From Burkholderiales bacterium (GTDB taxonomy: Bacteria > Pseudomonadota > Gammaproteobacteria > Burkholderiales > CAIKXV01), in NCBI GenBank assembly GCA_014379045.1, contig JACMMK010000084.1, positions 1 through 14,146 on the forward strand: a stretch of DNA of 14,146 nucleotides, read 5' to 3'. The notes beneath the pieces were generated by a model. The model was given only the letters and a program-made list of their open reading frames with translations, was not told the origin of the DNA and searched no databases. This document shows positions 6,797 through 14,146 of the stretch, in pieces. Both the position numbers and the translations under genes were made by a program. Positions within the stretch are counted from its first letter, which is position 1; each line of letters starts with the position of its first letter.

Positions 6797-7792
6797 ATGA
6801 AGGCTTCACCGATTCGCGCACGACGCACGCGGGCCGCGGCGCTGTGCGCCGCGCTCGTCGCGCTGGGAGCGCTTCCAGCTGCGGGTCAGGCCCAGCCCTA
6901 TCCGACCCGGCCGATCCGCATGATCTCGCCGTTCCCGCCCGGGGGCCCGACCGACATCGTCGGCCGGCTGGTGTCGCAGCGGCTTGCCGAACTGGTCGGC
7001 CAACCGATCCTGGTCGACTCGCGGCCCGGCGCCAGCGGCAATGTGGGCCTCGAACTCGCGGCGCGCTCACCGGCGGACGGCTATACGATCGTGCTCAGCT
7101 CGCCGGTGATCGCGTTGAGCCCGTTGCTCTACACCAAGTTGAATTACGACCCGCAGAAGGATCTCACGCCGATCGCGCTCGTCGGCGCGGTGCGTAACGT
7201 GCTGGTCGTGCATCCGTCGGTCCCCGCGCGCACCCTGAAAGATCTGGTGCAACTCGCACGCAAGAGCCCGGGCCGGCTCAACTACGGCTCGGGGGGTATC
7301 GGCACTACCACCCACCTGGCACCCGAACTGCTGAAGAGTCTGGAGAAGCTCGATATCGTCCATGTGCCGTACAAGGGGTCGGGGATCGCGCTGGGCGCGC
7401 TGGCGGGTGGCGAGATCGACATGCTGGTGGTCGCCGCGCCGGCAGCGGTGCAGCAGATCATCTCGGGGCGGGTGCGCGCGCTCGCGGTGCTGATGCCGCA
7501 ACGGCTGCCCGATCTGCCCGAGGTGCCGACTTCGAAAGAATCGGGCTTCCCCAACTTCGAGATCAGCGTCTGGTACGGGATGCTCGCGCCGACCGGTACG
7601 CCACGCGAGATCGTCAACCGGCTGAACGCCGAGCTCGCCAAGGCGGTGACCGCGCCCGACATGAAAACACGTTTCGCCGCCGCAGGGGTCGAGCCGCTGA
7701 CCAGCTCACCCGAGGAATTCGGTGCATTCATTCGCAGCGAAGCTGCGCGCTTCGCGAAGGTGATCCGCGATGCGGGGATCAAGGCGGACTAG
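6797..7792 (+). CDS. Tripartite tricarboxylate transporter substrate-binding receptor (Bug family)
   Basis: 331 residues. A Sec signal peptide (Arg-rich start, hydrophobic core at about 13-26, likely cleavage after Ala32 in GQA) directs it to the periplasm. The mature part opens with YPTRPIRMISPFPPGGPTD, the typical Bug N-terminus, and has the second ligand loop VPYKGSG in the middle. These receptors bind carboxylates and similar acids and hand them to TctA/TctB membrane partners, which are absent from this window; such orphan receptors are very common in Burkholderiales. AAGGAGGAGG stands just before the ATG. It follows the cupin by 42 bases and precedes the amidohydrolase by 94, so the ligand is probably the substrate of those enzymes. 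Confidence 0.93.
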   Translation: MKASPIRARRTRAAALCAALVALGALPAAGQAQPYPTRPIRMISPFPPGGPTDIVGRLVSQRLAELVGQPILVDSRPGASGNVGLELAARSPADGYTIVLSSPVIALSPLLYTKLNYDPQKDLTPIALVGAVRNVLVVHPSVPARTLKDLVQLARKSPGRLNYGSGGIGTTTHLAPELLKSLEKLDIVHVPYKGSGIALGALAGGEIDMLVVAAPAAVQQIISGRVRALAVLMPQRLPDLPEVPTSKESGFPNFEISVWYGMLAPTGTPREIVNRLNAELAKAVTAPDMKTRFAAAGVEPLTSSPEEFGAFIRSEAARFAKVIRDAGIKAD

Positions 7793-7886
7793 CGCGCGAA
7801 GGTGCCCGGCACGCGCCACGCGACGCGATGTCACCGCCCGCACGGCACGCCCCGTCACATGACGACATGACGAAACGAGGGACGCG

Positions 7887-8894
7887 ATGACCGGCAAGAC
7901 ACCGTGTGTGGACATACACAGCCATGTGCTGCCGAGAAGCATGATCGAGGCGATCCGGCAGCGCCCGCGCGATTTCGAGATGACCGTCAGCGGCACGGGC
8001 GCGAACGAGACGCTGGTGCGCGACGACAAACACGGCTCCCCGTTGCACCCGGAATTCTACGATGTCGACGCCAAGCTCGAAGGGATGGATCGCAAGGGCA
8101 TCGACATCTCGGTCCTGTCGGTGACGCCGGTGGTGTTCTTCTACTGGCTGCCCGCCGAGACCGGACTCGCCGCGGCACGCGTGTTGAACGACGGCGTCGC
8201 CGACATGGTCGCCGTGCAGCCCGACCGGTTGCGCGGCATGGCGACGTTGCCGATGCAGGATGCAGACGCCGCCGTGACCGAACTCGAGCGCGTGGTACGC
8301 GACCACGGCTTCAGGTCGGTCGAGCTCGGCTGCCGGGTCAAGGGCCAGTTGCTCTCCGAACCGCAGTTCCGGCCGGTACTGCGGCGCGCCGCCGAACTGG
8401 GCGTAAGCGTGTTCGCGCACCCTTACATCGCCGGCGCACTGTCTCCTGATCTGGGCTGCTACTACCTCGGCAATACTGCGGGGTTGCCGTTCGATACCAC
8501 CCTGATGGCGGTGCACCTGATGCTGGGCGGCGTGCTCGATCAGCTGCCGGATCTGAACGTCATCCTCGCGCACGGCGGCGGCCATCTGCCCTACCAGTTC
8601 GGCCGGCTCGAGCACGGCTACCTGGTGCGCAAGGAAGCGCGCGCGAATACGGCCAATTCGCCGTTCGCGCAACTTCACCGCTTCTATTTCGATTCGCTGA
8701 CCCACGATGCGGAATCGCTGCGTTTCCTGATCCGGCGCGTCGGCGCGGACCGCGTGATGATCGGCACCGACGCGCCATTCGACATGGCCGAGGACATCCC
8801 GCTCGACCTGCTCGCCGCGGTGGCCGAGCTGACCGATGCGCAGCGCGACCGCATTCGCGGCGTGAACGCGCTGGAACTTCTCGGCGAACGTTAG
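7887..8894 (+). CDS. ACMSD-like amidohydrolase/decarboxylase family protein
   Basis: 335 residues of the amidohydrolase-2 (ACMSD, resorcylate decarboxylase) group, a TIM-barrel metal enzyme of the cytoplasm. Probable metal ligands are His11 and His13 (DIHSH), His178 (FAHPY) and Asp295 (GTDAPFD), with His229 of HGGGHLPY as the likely acid-base residue. This spacing closely follows human ACMSD (His6, His8, His174, His224, Asp291, from memory), and shared blocks such as MDRKGID and TLPMQ support the link. The Arg that binds the picolinate-pathway substrate in ACMSD (Arg47) has no clear counterpart near residues 45-55, so a different acid is likely decarboxylated or hydrolysed. GAGGG at 7877-7881 is the ribosome site. 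The next gene begins one base after its stop. Confidence 0.9.
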   Translation: MTGKTPCVDIHSHVLPRSMIEAIRQRPRDFEMTVSGTGANETLVRDDKHGSPLHPEFYDVDAKLEGMDRKGIDISVLSVTPVVFFYWLPAETGLAAARVLNDGVADMVAVQPDRLRGMATLPMQDADAAVTELERVVRDHGFRSVELGCRVKGQLLSEPQFRPVLRRAAELGVSVFAHPYIAGALSPDLGCYYLGNTAGLPFDTTLMAVHLMLGGVLDQLPDLNVILAHGGGHLPYQFGRLEHGYLVRKEARANTANSPFAQLHRFYFDSLTHDAESLRFLIRRVGADRVMIGTDAPFDMAEDIPLDLLAAVAELTDAQRDRIRGVNALELLGER

Positions 8895-8895
8895 C

Positions 8896-9843
8896 GTGGC
8901 CGCGCTCGACCGGCCGCAACTGCTCGCGATCGCGCCGCTCTACGCACCTGCCCTGGCGGAAGTCGAACGCAAATTCATCGTGCACCGGCGCGCCGGCATC
9001 GGTCAGGACGAACTTCCTGCGCCGATACGCGAACGCATCCGCGGCGTGATCACGACCGGGCTGCGCGGGTTCTCCGCCCCCGACCTCGAGCCGCTCCCGA
9101 ATCTCGAGATCGTTGCCTGCTTCGGGCAGGGCCACGGCACGCTCGACGTCGCAGCGGCGCGCGCACGCGGTGTGATCGTCACCAACACGCCCGAGTGGAC
9201 GCACGAGGCAGTAGCCGATGTCGCCCTGGGCCTCATGCTCGGGGTGATGCGCAGGCTGTGCGAAGCCGATCGCTTCGTGCGCGCCGGGCGCTGGCTCGAC
9301 GGCGCGTTCCCGATGAGCACGGACCTGCGCGGGAAGACCTGCGGGGTGATCGGACTCGGCGCCATCGGTCGCGCGGTGGCGCGGCGCGCCGAGATGTTCG
9401 GGATGTCGGTCGTGTATCACGGGCCGTCGCCGAAAGCCGATGTGCGATGGCGACACTATCCAGAGCTGGCCGAGATGGCGGCCGACGCCGATTGTCTGGT
9501 GGTGGCGTGCGCGGTGACGCCCTCGACGCACCGGCTGATCGATCGTCGCATCCTGTCGGCACTCGGACCGAAGGGCTACCTGATCAACGTGAGTCGGGGC
9601 GCGATCGTCGACCAGCCGGCATTGATCAAAGCACTGCAGAGCCGTGCCATCGCAGGCGCCGGGCTCGAGGTGTTCGACGACGAGCCGCGCGTACCGGTCG
9701 AGCTGCGCGCGCTCGAGCAGGTGATGCTGCTGCCGCATCTCGGGTCGTCCACCCACGAGATTCGCGCCGAGCGCACCGCGCGCCTGCTCGCAAATCTGCG
9801 CGCTCATTTCGCGGGTCAACCGCCACCGGACCGGGTGGTCTGA
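8896..9843 (+). CDS. D-2-hydroxyacid dehydrogenase family protein
   Basis: 315 residues starting at GTG 8896, one base after the amidohydrolase stop; no ATG nearby gives the full N-terminal domain, and the tight spacing implies translational coupling. It is an NAD(P)H-dependent reductase of 2-oxo acids (glyoxylate, hydroxypyruvate or similar). The Rossmann motif GLGAIG is at 153-158, and the catalytic set is Arg234 (NVSRG), Glu263 (FDDEP) and His281 (LPHLGSS). No signal peptide. In this operon it may reduce or oxidise a 2-keto or 2-hydroxy acid made by the amidohydrolase pathway. Exact substrate unknown. Confidence 0.93.
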   Translation: MAALDRPQLLAIAPLYAPALAEVERKFIVHRRAGIGQDELPAPIRERIRGVITTGLRGFSAPDLEPLPNLEIVACFGQGHGTLDVAAARARGVIVTNTPEWTHEAVADVALGLMLGVMRRLCEADRFVRAGRWLDGAFPMSTDLRGKTCGVIGLGAIGRAVARRAEMFGMSVVYHGPSPKADVRWRHYPELAEMAADADCLVVACAVTPSTHRLIDRRILSALGPKGYLINVSRGAIVDQPALIKALQSRAIAGAGLEVFDDEPRVPVELRALEQVMLLPHLGSSTHEIRAERTARLLANLRAHFAGQPPPDRVV

Positions 9844-9846
9844 ACC

Positions 9847-9866
9847 GGCGTGCATTACCGCACGCC
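9847..9866 (+). terminator. Hairpin after the dehydrogenase gene
   Basis: GGCGTGC (9847-9853) and GCACGCC (9860-9866) form a perfect 7-bp stem with a six-base loop, 3 bases after the stop codon. There is no T-run, so it is a possible operon end of modest strength. Confidence 0.45.
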
Positions 9867-10016
9867 CGTGATGGCGACATCGCACATCGTTGGTCCGATC
9901 GGATCAACGCGCGCGAATCGGTGCGCGGTTTGTCACGCGCAACCCTCGTAGCGGTCTCCTACTCTGCGTCCGCCACAAGACGCAACCGCCATACCGGCGA
10001 CACCTGGAGACCCAAG

Positions 10017-10742
10017 ATGATCCGCATCGCGAAGTTTGCTTCACTCACGACCGCCGCTGCTGTACTCGGCGCATTTTCGCTATCCGCCTCGGCTGCCGTC
10101 GTCATTTCCTTCGGCGGGACTTCGATCGCCAACGAAGGACAGACGTCGAACTTCGCCGGCCTCCCCGGCTTTGTCACGTACGACTTCAACGCACTGCCGC
10201 TCGGCCCGCTCAGCCCCGCGACGTCGCCCTACTCGGGTAACGGACAGATCGTCGTCGGTACGGTAACGGGTCAATACGCCGCGCCGACCACCCCCGCCGA
10301 TCCGAACACCAGCCAATACCTGTCGGTGCCGATCGCCCTGCAGGGGCAGACCGAAGCCGAGGCCAACGTGCTCGTCCGCTCGAACTACTTCGGCCTGTGG
10401 TGGGGCTCGGTCGACAACTACAACACGTTGAGCTTCTTCGATGGAGCGAACCTGGTCGCCACGATCGACGGCGCGATGGTCCGCACCCAGGCCGCGGCTA
10501 CCCCGTCGCTCACGCCCGGCGCGCAGGATCAGGCGATCTACGTGAACTTCCAGTTCGACGCCGGCCTGGGCTTCGATCGGGTTGTGTTCGTATCGACCGA
10601 CATCGCCTTCGAGTCGGACAACCATGTGTATGGCAACACGAGTGTGATCCCGGTGCCCGCTTCGGGCGTCCTGATGCTGACCGGCATGCTCGGCATGTTG
10701 TTCGCCGCCCGCCGCGAACGGCGCAACGTTCAGATCGCCTGA
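10017..10742 (+). CDS. PEP-CTERM surface/extracellular protein
   Basis: 241 residues from ATG 10017, with GGAGA 6 bases upstream; the much longer open frame upstream overlaps the dehydrogenase and is not coding. A Sec signal peptide (likely cleavage near Ala26, ASA) is followed by an acidic, Asn/Gly/Ser/Thr-rich, beta-type domain with no Cys. At the C-terminus, IPVPASG (211-217) is followed by a hydrophobic helix (218-231) and a basic RRERR (232-236): a PEP-CTERM signal of the VPxPA kind. Such proteins are processed by exosortase (EpsH/XrtA type) and linked to exopolysaccharide or biofilm production (family knowledge). No exosortase is in the window. It stands alone between two hairpins. The function of the passenger domain is unknown. 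Confidence 0.9.
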   Translation: MIRIAKFASLTTAAAVLGAFSLSASAAVVISFGGTSIANEGQTSNFAGLPGFVTYDFNALPLGPLSPATSPYSGNGQIVVGTVTGQYAAPTTPADPNTSQYLSVPIALQGQTEAEANVLVRSNYFGLWWGSVDNYNTLSFFDGANLVATIDGAMVRTQAAATPSLTPGAQDQAIYVNFQFDAGLGFDRVVFVSTDIAFESDNHVYGNTSVIPVPASGVLMLTGMLGMLFAARRERRNVQIA

Positions 10743-10757
10743 GCAACGACCGCTTTG

Positions 10758-10795
10758 CCGGCGCAGCCACTTACGGGGGTCGGTGGCTGCGCCGG
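10758..10795. terminator. Perfect 13-bp inverted repeat between convergent genes
   Basis: The arms at 10758-10770 (CCGGCGCAGCCAC) and 10783-10795 are exactly complementary, with a 12-base loop. It lies 15 bases after the PEP-CTERM stop and 25 bases beyond the end of the minus-strand receptor gene, the expected place for a shared terminator. No T-run follows on either strand, so it may act as a strong stem that blocks read-through or protects both 3' ends. Confidence 0.65.
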
Positions 10796-10820
10796 ACCGG
10801 GGGCACGGACCGGGCGAGAA

Positions 10821-11861
10821 CTATTGCGCCCGGATACCGCGCTCCTTGACGAGTCGCCCTAGCCGTTCAGCATCGTTCTTGATCACTGCAGCGAACTCGG
10901 CCACGCTGCTCGCGATCGGTTCCGCACCGATGCTCACGATCTGCTGATGCACCTCGGGTGACTTCAGCACGGCAACGATCTCGCGATTGAGCCGGTCGAT
11001 CATTGGCGCGGGCGTGCCACGCGGCGCCAGAAAACCGAACCAGATGCTGGCCTCGTAGCCGGGCAAGCCGCCCTCGGCGACCGTAGGCATATCGGGAACT
11101 GCGTCGGCGCGCTTGAGGCTCGTGATGCCGAGCGAACGCACGCGCCCGGCCTTGATCTGCGCCATGCCGGTCAGCAGGTTCGGAAAGGTCATCGGGATCT
11201 CGTTGCCCAGCACAGCGGTCATCGCCGGTCCGATGCCCTTGAAGATGATAGGCGTCATTTCGATCTTGCCCATCTGCGCGAGCAGCTCGCCGGCGAGATG
11301 CGGCGCGCTGCCCACCCCGGAAATACCGTAGTTGAGTTTGCCCGGGTTCGCGCGTGCCCACGCGAGCAACTCGGGAATGTTGTTCACCGGCATGGACGGG
11401 TGCACGACCAATACCAGCGGCGACACCGCCGCCAACGACACCGGCGAGAAATCGCGGATCGGATCGAACGAGAGCTTCGCATAGAGCGAGGACAAGATGA
11501 CGTGGGAATTGTTGACGACTATCATCGTGTAACCGTCGGGCGCCGCCCTCGCCGCGATCTCGGTGCCGACAATACCGCCCGCACCTGGCCGGTTGTCCAC
11601 CACGACCGATTGCCCCAGCCGCTCCTGCATGCGCGCCCCGACCATCCGCGCGATCGCATCATTGCCCCCGCCGGGGGCGAGCGGCACGATGACGCGGATC
11701 GACTTGACCGGGTAGTTGGCGTCGGCACCTTGTGCCCGCGCAACCGTCGGCGCCAGCATCGACAGCATGGCCGCGCCGAGCGTGGGAGCTATCGTCGAAC
11801 AGGCGGCAAGGATTGCGGCTGAAGCCGAAATCGCCGAAAACTGCTGGGTGATTTTAAGCAC
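10821..11861 (-). CDS. Tripartite tricarboxylate transporter substrate-binding receptor (Bug family), second copy
   Basis: 346 residues read leftwards from a GTG at 11861-11859. This start is chosen because GGAGGA lies 6 bases before it; the open frame reaches an ATG at 11933 without a ribosome site. The N-terminus is hydrophobic up to the likely cleavage site ARAQ (about residue 43-44), and an LAAC at 18-21 also resembles a lipobox, so a lipoprotein form is possible. The mature part begins YPVKSIRVIVPLAPGGGND, the Bug family hallmark, with later FKGIGPAMTAV and GFLAPRGTP blocks. It differs clearly from the plus-strand copy at 6797. It is a monocistronic orphan receptor for an unknown carboxylate, without TctA/TctB nearby, transcribed divergently from aceE. 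Confidence 0.93.
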   Translation of the reverse strand: MLKITQQFSAISASAAILAACSTIAPTLGAAMLSMLAPTVARAQGADANYPVKSIRVIVPLAPGGGNDAIARMVGARMQERLGQSVVVDNRPGAGGIVGTEIAARAAPDGYTMIVVNNSHVILSSLYAKLSFDPIRDFSPVSLAAVSPLVLVVHPSMPVNNIPELLAWARANPGKLNYGISGVGSAPHLAGELLAQMGKIEMTPIIFKGIGPAMTAVLGNEIPMTFPNLLTGMAQIKAGRVRSLGITSLKRADAVPDMPTVAEGGLPGYEASIWFGFLAPRGTPAPMIDRLNREIVAVLKSPEVHQQIVSIGAEPIASSVAEFAAVIKNDAERLGRLVKERGIRAQ

Positions 11862-11946
11862 AACAATTCCTCCATGATGAATCGCATGCCAGAACGCCGC
11901 CGGCGCGAAAACTTGGTTTGGGCGCCTGGGCAATAGACGCGACTAC

Positions 11947-11952
11947 AGTATA
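11947..11952 (-). promoter_or_regulatory. Probable -10 element for the minus-strand receptor
   Basis: On the minus strand these bases read TATACT, five of six to consensus, about 86 bases before the GTG start. No clear -35 is visible at 17-18 bases, so activation by a regulator is plausible. Confidence 0.4.
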
Positions 11953-12260
11953 GGTGCTCGACCTGCCGCGACAGGTAGGCCGCACGGGTTGTCCGCGTCG
12001 CAGTCACCTGCCAGCCGCACCCCGAAACGCGCCGCGTCCGGAGATCGACGCCCGGGTTGGAACGCTCTGTGCGTCGCGACGAGCAGTGCCTTGCAACAAC
12101 CTGGGAAAAAACACGCGTTGTCGCAGTGCGGCGCAAAAAGCCCCATCGATCGAGTTCTACCCTCTGGCAAGGCGATGGCGCGGCGCAGCAAGTATTTTCA
12201 GGGCTTCAGATCGTTTCCGCAGCGGCGCAGTCTGACCCGGGACCACGAAAATGTGCGCGC

Positions 12261-12280
12261 TATACTCGTCGCGAAACGAG
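12261..12280 (+). promoter_or_regulatory. Probable -10 element of the aceE promoter with adjacent inverted repeat
   Basis: TATACT at 12261-12266 lies 102 bases before the aceE ATG. CTCGT (12265-12269) and ACGAG (12276-12280) form an inverted repeat overlapping the -10 and the expected transcription start, a position suited to a repressor. The repressor is not identifiable from this alone, and the -35 is weak. Confidence 0.4.
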
Positions 12281-12367
12281 GCACCGCGCGACCATCGTGC
12301 ACTAGTTCCCGTGTCGCGAACGTGTCCGGCACAGGCTCGGTTCTCACCACCTTCCAAGGCACAGCTC

Positions 12368-14146
12368 ATGGATCTGACGGACATGCACGCGGGCGTCGGC
12401 GCCGATCCCGACCCCGCCGAGACAAAGGAATGGCTCGATGCGTTGAAGAGCGTGCTCGACCACGAAGGGCCCGAGCGTGCGCACTTCCTGCTCGAGAAGC
12501 TCGTGGACCTTGCGCGCCGCAGCGGCGGCTACCTGCCGTTCAGCGCGCAGACCGCGTACATCAACACGATTCCGACGCACATGGAGGCGAAATCGCCGGG
12601 CGACCACGAACTCGAGCACCGCATCCGCTCGCTGATTCGCTGGAATGCGATGGCGATGGTGATCCGCGCGAACAAGCATTCGTCGGAGTTGGGCGGGCAC
12701 ATCGCGAGTTTCGCGTCGGCGGCCACCCTGTACGACGTCGGCTTCAATCACTTTTTCCATGCACCGACGGCGGAGCACGGCGGCGACCTGGTGATGTTTC
12801 AGGGGCACTCGTCGCCCGGCGTCTATGCCCGCGCCTTTCTCGAAGGGCGCATCACCGAGGCGCAGCTCGACCACTTCCGGCAGGAAGTCGACGGCAAGGG
12901 CGTATCGTCATATCCACACCCCTGGCTGATGCCTGATTTCTGGCAGTTTCCGACGGTCTCGATGGGACTCGGGCCGCTGCAGGCGATCTATCAGGCGCGC
13001 TTCATGAAGTATCTGCACGATCGCGGCATCGTCGACACCGCCGGGCGCAAGGTGTTCGCGTTCATGGGCGACGGCGAGATGGACGAGCCGGAATCGCTCG
13101 GCGCGATCTCGCTCGCCGCGCGCGAGCGCCTCGACAACCTGATCTTCGTCGTCAACTGCAACCTGCAGCGGCTCGACGGCCCGGTGCGCGGGAACGGCAA
13201 GATCATCCAGGAACTCGAGGCCGATTTCCGCGGCACCGGGTGGAACGTCATCAAGGTGATCTGGGGCTCGTACTGGGATCCCCTGATCGCGCAGGACAAG
13301 TCGGGCCTGCTGCTGAAGCGTATGGAAGAGTGCGTCGACGGCGAGTACCAGACCTTCAAGTCGAAGGACGGTGCCTATGTGCGCGAGCATTTCTTCGGGA
13401 AGTATCCCGAACTCCGAGAAATGGTATCGACGATGTCCGACGAGGACATCTGGCGCCTGAATCGGGGTGGTCACGACCCGCACAAGATGTACGCCGCGTA
13501 TGCGAGCGCGACCCAGCACAAGGGTCAACCGACGGTCATTCTCGCCAAGACCATCAAGGGTTACGGCATGGGCGAGTCGGGGGAAGGCCAGAACATCACG
13601 CACCAGCAGAAGAAGATGGGCACGGTATCGATCCGTGCCTTCCGCGACCGCTTCGCGATCCCGATCCCGGACGACCAGCTCGACGAGATTCCGCTCTACC
13701 GCCCGGCCGAAGACAGCCCCGAGATGGTCTATCTGCGCGGGCGCATCGCCGCCATGGGCGGCTCGCTGCCGCAGCGCAGGCGTCAGGTCGAGCCGCTCGT
13801 CGTGCCGCCGCTGCAGGCGTTCGAGGCGGTGTTGAAGTCGACCGAAGAGCGCGAAATCTCGACGACGATGGCGTTCGTGCGCATCCTCGGCACGCTCGTG
13901 CGCGACAAGGTGCTGGGCAAGCTGATCGTGCCGATCGTGCCCGATGAATCGCGCACCTTCGGCATGGAAGGCATGTTCCGCCAGCTCGGCATCTACTCCT
14001 CGGTCGGCCAGCTCTACAAGCCGGAAGATTCCGATCAGCTGATGTTCTACAAGGAAGACAAGAAAGGGCAGATACTGCAGGAGGGCATCAACGAGCCCGG
14101 TGCGATGTCCTCGTGGATCGCTGCGGCAACCGCGTACAGCGTGCAC
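12368..14146 (+). CDS. aceE: Pyruvate dehydrogenase E1 component, homodimeric type, 5' part
   Basis: 593 codons from ATG 12368 to the right edge, with no stop; the full family length is about 890. The thiamine-diphosphate enzyme decarboxylates pyruvate and acetylates the lipoyl groups of E2 in the cytoplasmic pyruvate dehydrogenase complex. The match to E. coli AceE is strong throughout: YINTIP, IRWNAMAMV, GGHIASF, the GDGEMDEPES to NCNLQRLDGPV block (ThDP/Mg site, GDG at 234-236, Asn263 and Asn265), and the mobile loop KTIKGYGMG with His412 of NITHQ, equivalent to His407 in E. coli (from memory). AAGG at 12356-12359 is a weak ribosome site; an ATG at codon 6 is an alternative start. E2 (aceF) would be expected beyond the edge. 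A 412-codon open frame on the opposite strand is a shadow. Confidence 0.97.
   Translation, partial: MDLTDMHAGVGADPDPAETKEWLDALKSVLDHEGPERAHFLLEKLVDLARRSGGYLPFSAQTAYINTIPTHMEAKSPGDHELEHRIRSLIRWNAMAMVIRANKHSSELGGHIASFASAATLYDVGFNHFFHAPTAEHGGDLVMFQGHSSPGVYARAFLEGRITEAQLDHFRQEVDGKGVSSYPHPWLMPDFWQFPTVSMGLGPLQAIYQARFMKYLHDRGIVDTAGRKVFAFMGDGEMDEPESLGAISLAARERLDNLIFVVNCNLQRLDGPVRGNGKIIQELEADFRGTGWNVIKVIWGSYWDPLIAQDKSGLLLKRMEECVDGEYQTFKSKDGAYVREHFFGKYPELREMVSTMSDEDIWRLNRGGHDPHKMYAAYASATQHKGQPTVILAKTIKGYGMGESGEGQNITHQQKKMGTVSIRAFRDRFAIPIPDDQLDEIPLYRPAEDSPEMVYLRGRIAAMGGSLPQRRRQVEPLVVPPLQAFEAVLKSTEEREISTTMAFVRILGTLVRDKVLGKLIVPIVPDESRTFGMEGMFRQLGIYSSVGQLYKPEDSDQLMFYKEDKKGQILQEGINEPGAMSSWIAAATAYSVH

Larger units (their letters stand above)
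11862..12367. other. Divergent intergenic region between receptor gene and aceE
   Basis: 506 bases with no convincing gene on either strand; the open frames here lack ribosome sites and give Arg-rich translations. It contains one TATACT element facing each way (listed separately) and a short inverted repeat beside the aceE-facing one. AT content rises locally around 12105-12140 and 12190-12205, as is common near promoters. Confidence 0.6.

Noticed and set aside
9930..9966. Promoter for the PEP-CTERM gene (TTGTCA and TACTCT)
   Set aside because: The -35-like and -10-like hexamers are 25 bases apart, too far for sigma-70, and no sigma-54 spacing fits nearby.
12232..12237. CTGACC as -35 of the aceE promoter
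   Set aside because: It is 23 bases from the TATACT element, beyond the normal 16-18 spacing.
12908..14146. A 412-codon open frame on the minus strand
   Set aside because: It is antisense to the strongly conserved aceE coding sequence.

Overview
The window is compact, GC-rich DNA (about two thirds G+C by eye) with short intergenic gaps and Shine-Dalgarno-led genes. The gene content points to a betaproteobacterium, most likely Burkholderiales-like: two periplasmic receptors of the tripartite tricarboxylate transporter (TTT, 'Bug') type, a homodimeric-type pyruvate dehydrogenase E1 (AceE), a PEP-CTERM surface protein and a gnd-zwf-pgl cluster. The lineage is inferred from content, not from a marker gene.

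Region 1 (1-1342) is the most unusual part. The 3' end of an unrecognised gene is followed 25 bases later by a gene with a perfect Shine-Dalgarno sequence and an in-frame TGA at codon 96. The same frame stays open to 1066 and continues as a conserved-looking domain. The residues around the TGA read Gly-Gly-(TGA)-Gly-Ser-Cys-Thr-Leu-Cys, the signature of the UGSC family of (seleno)proteins, and a hairpin with bacterial SECIS geometry begins just after the TGA. I read it as one 175-residue selenoprotein with selenocysteine at residue 96. A standard annotation would split it into two fragments. A rho-independent terminator at 1320-1342 closes the unit.

Region 2 (1395-6120) starts with the oxidative pentose phosphate genes gnd, zwf and pgl in a tight run (ATGA overlap, then a 9-base gap). 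An extensin-like, probably zinc-dependent cell-wall hydrolase and a dienelactone-hydrolase family enzyme follow.

Region 3 (6121-9866) looks like a small catabolic operon: a cupin, a TTT substrate-binding receptor, an ACMSD-like metal-dependent amidohydrolase/decarboxylase and a D-2-hydroxyacid dehydrogenase that starts one base after the previous stop. Together they suggest uptake and breakdown of an unidentified carboxylic or aromatic acid.

Region 4 (9867-14146) holds a secreted PEP-CTERM protein, a strong 13-bp hairpin between convergent genes, a second TTT receptor on the minus strand, a 506-base divergent regulatory region, and the first 593 codons of aceE running off the right edge.

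No rRNA, tRNA, CRISPR array, insertion sequence or prophage gene was recognised.
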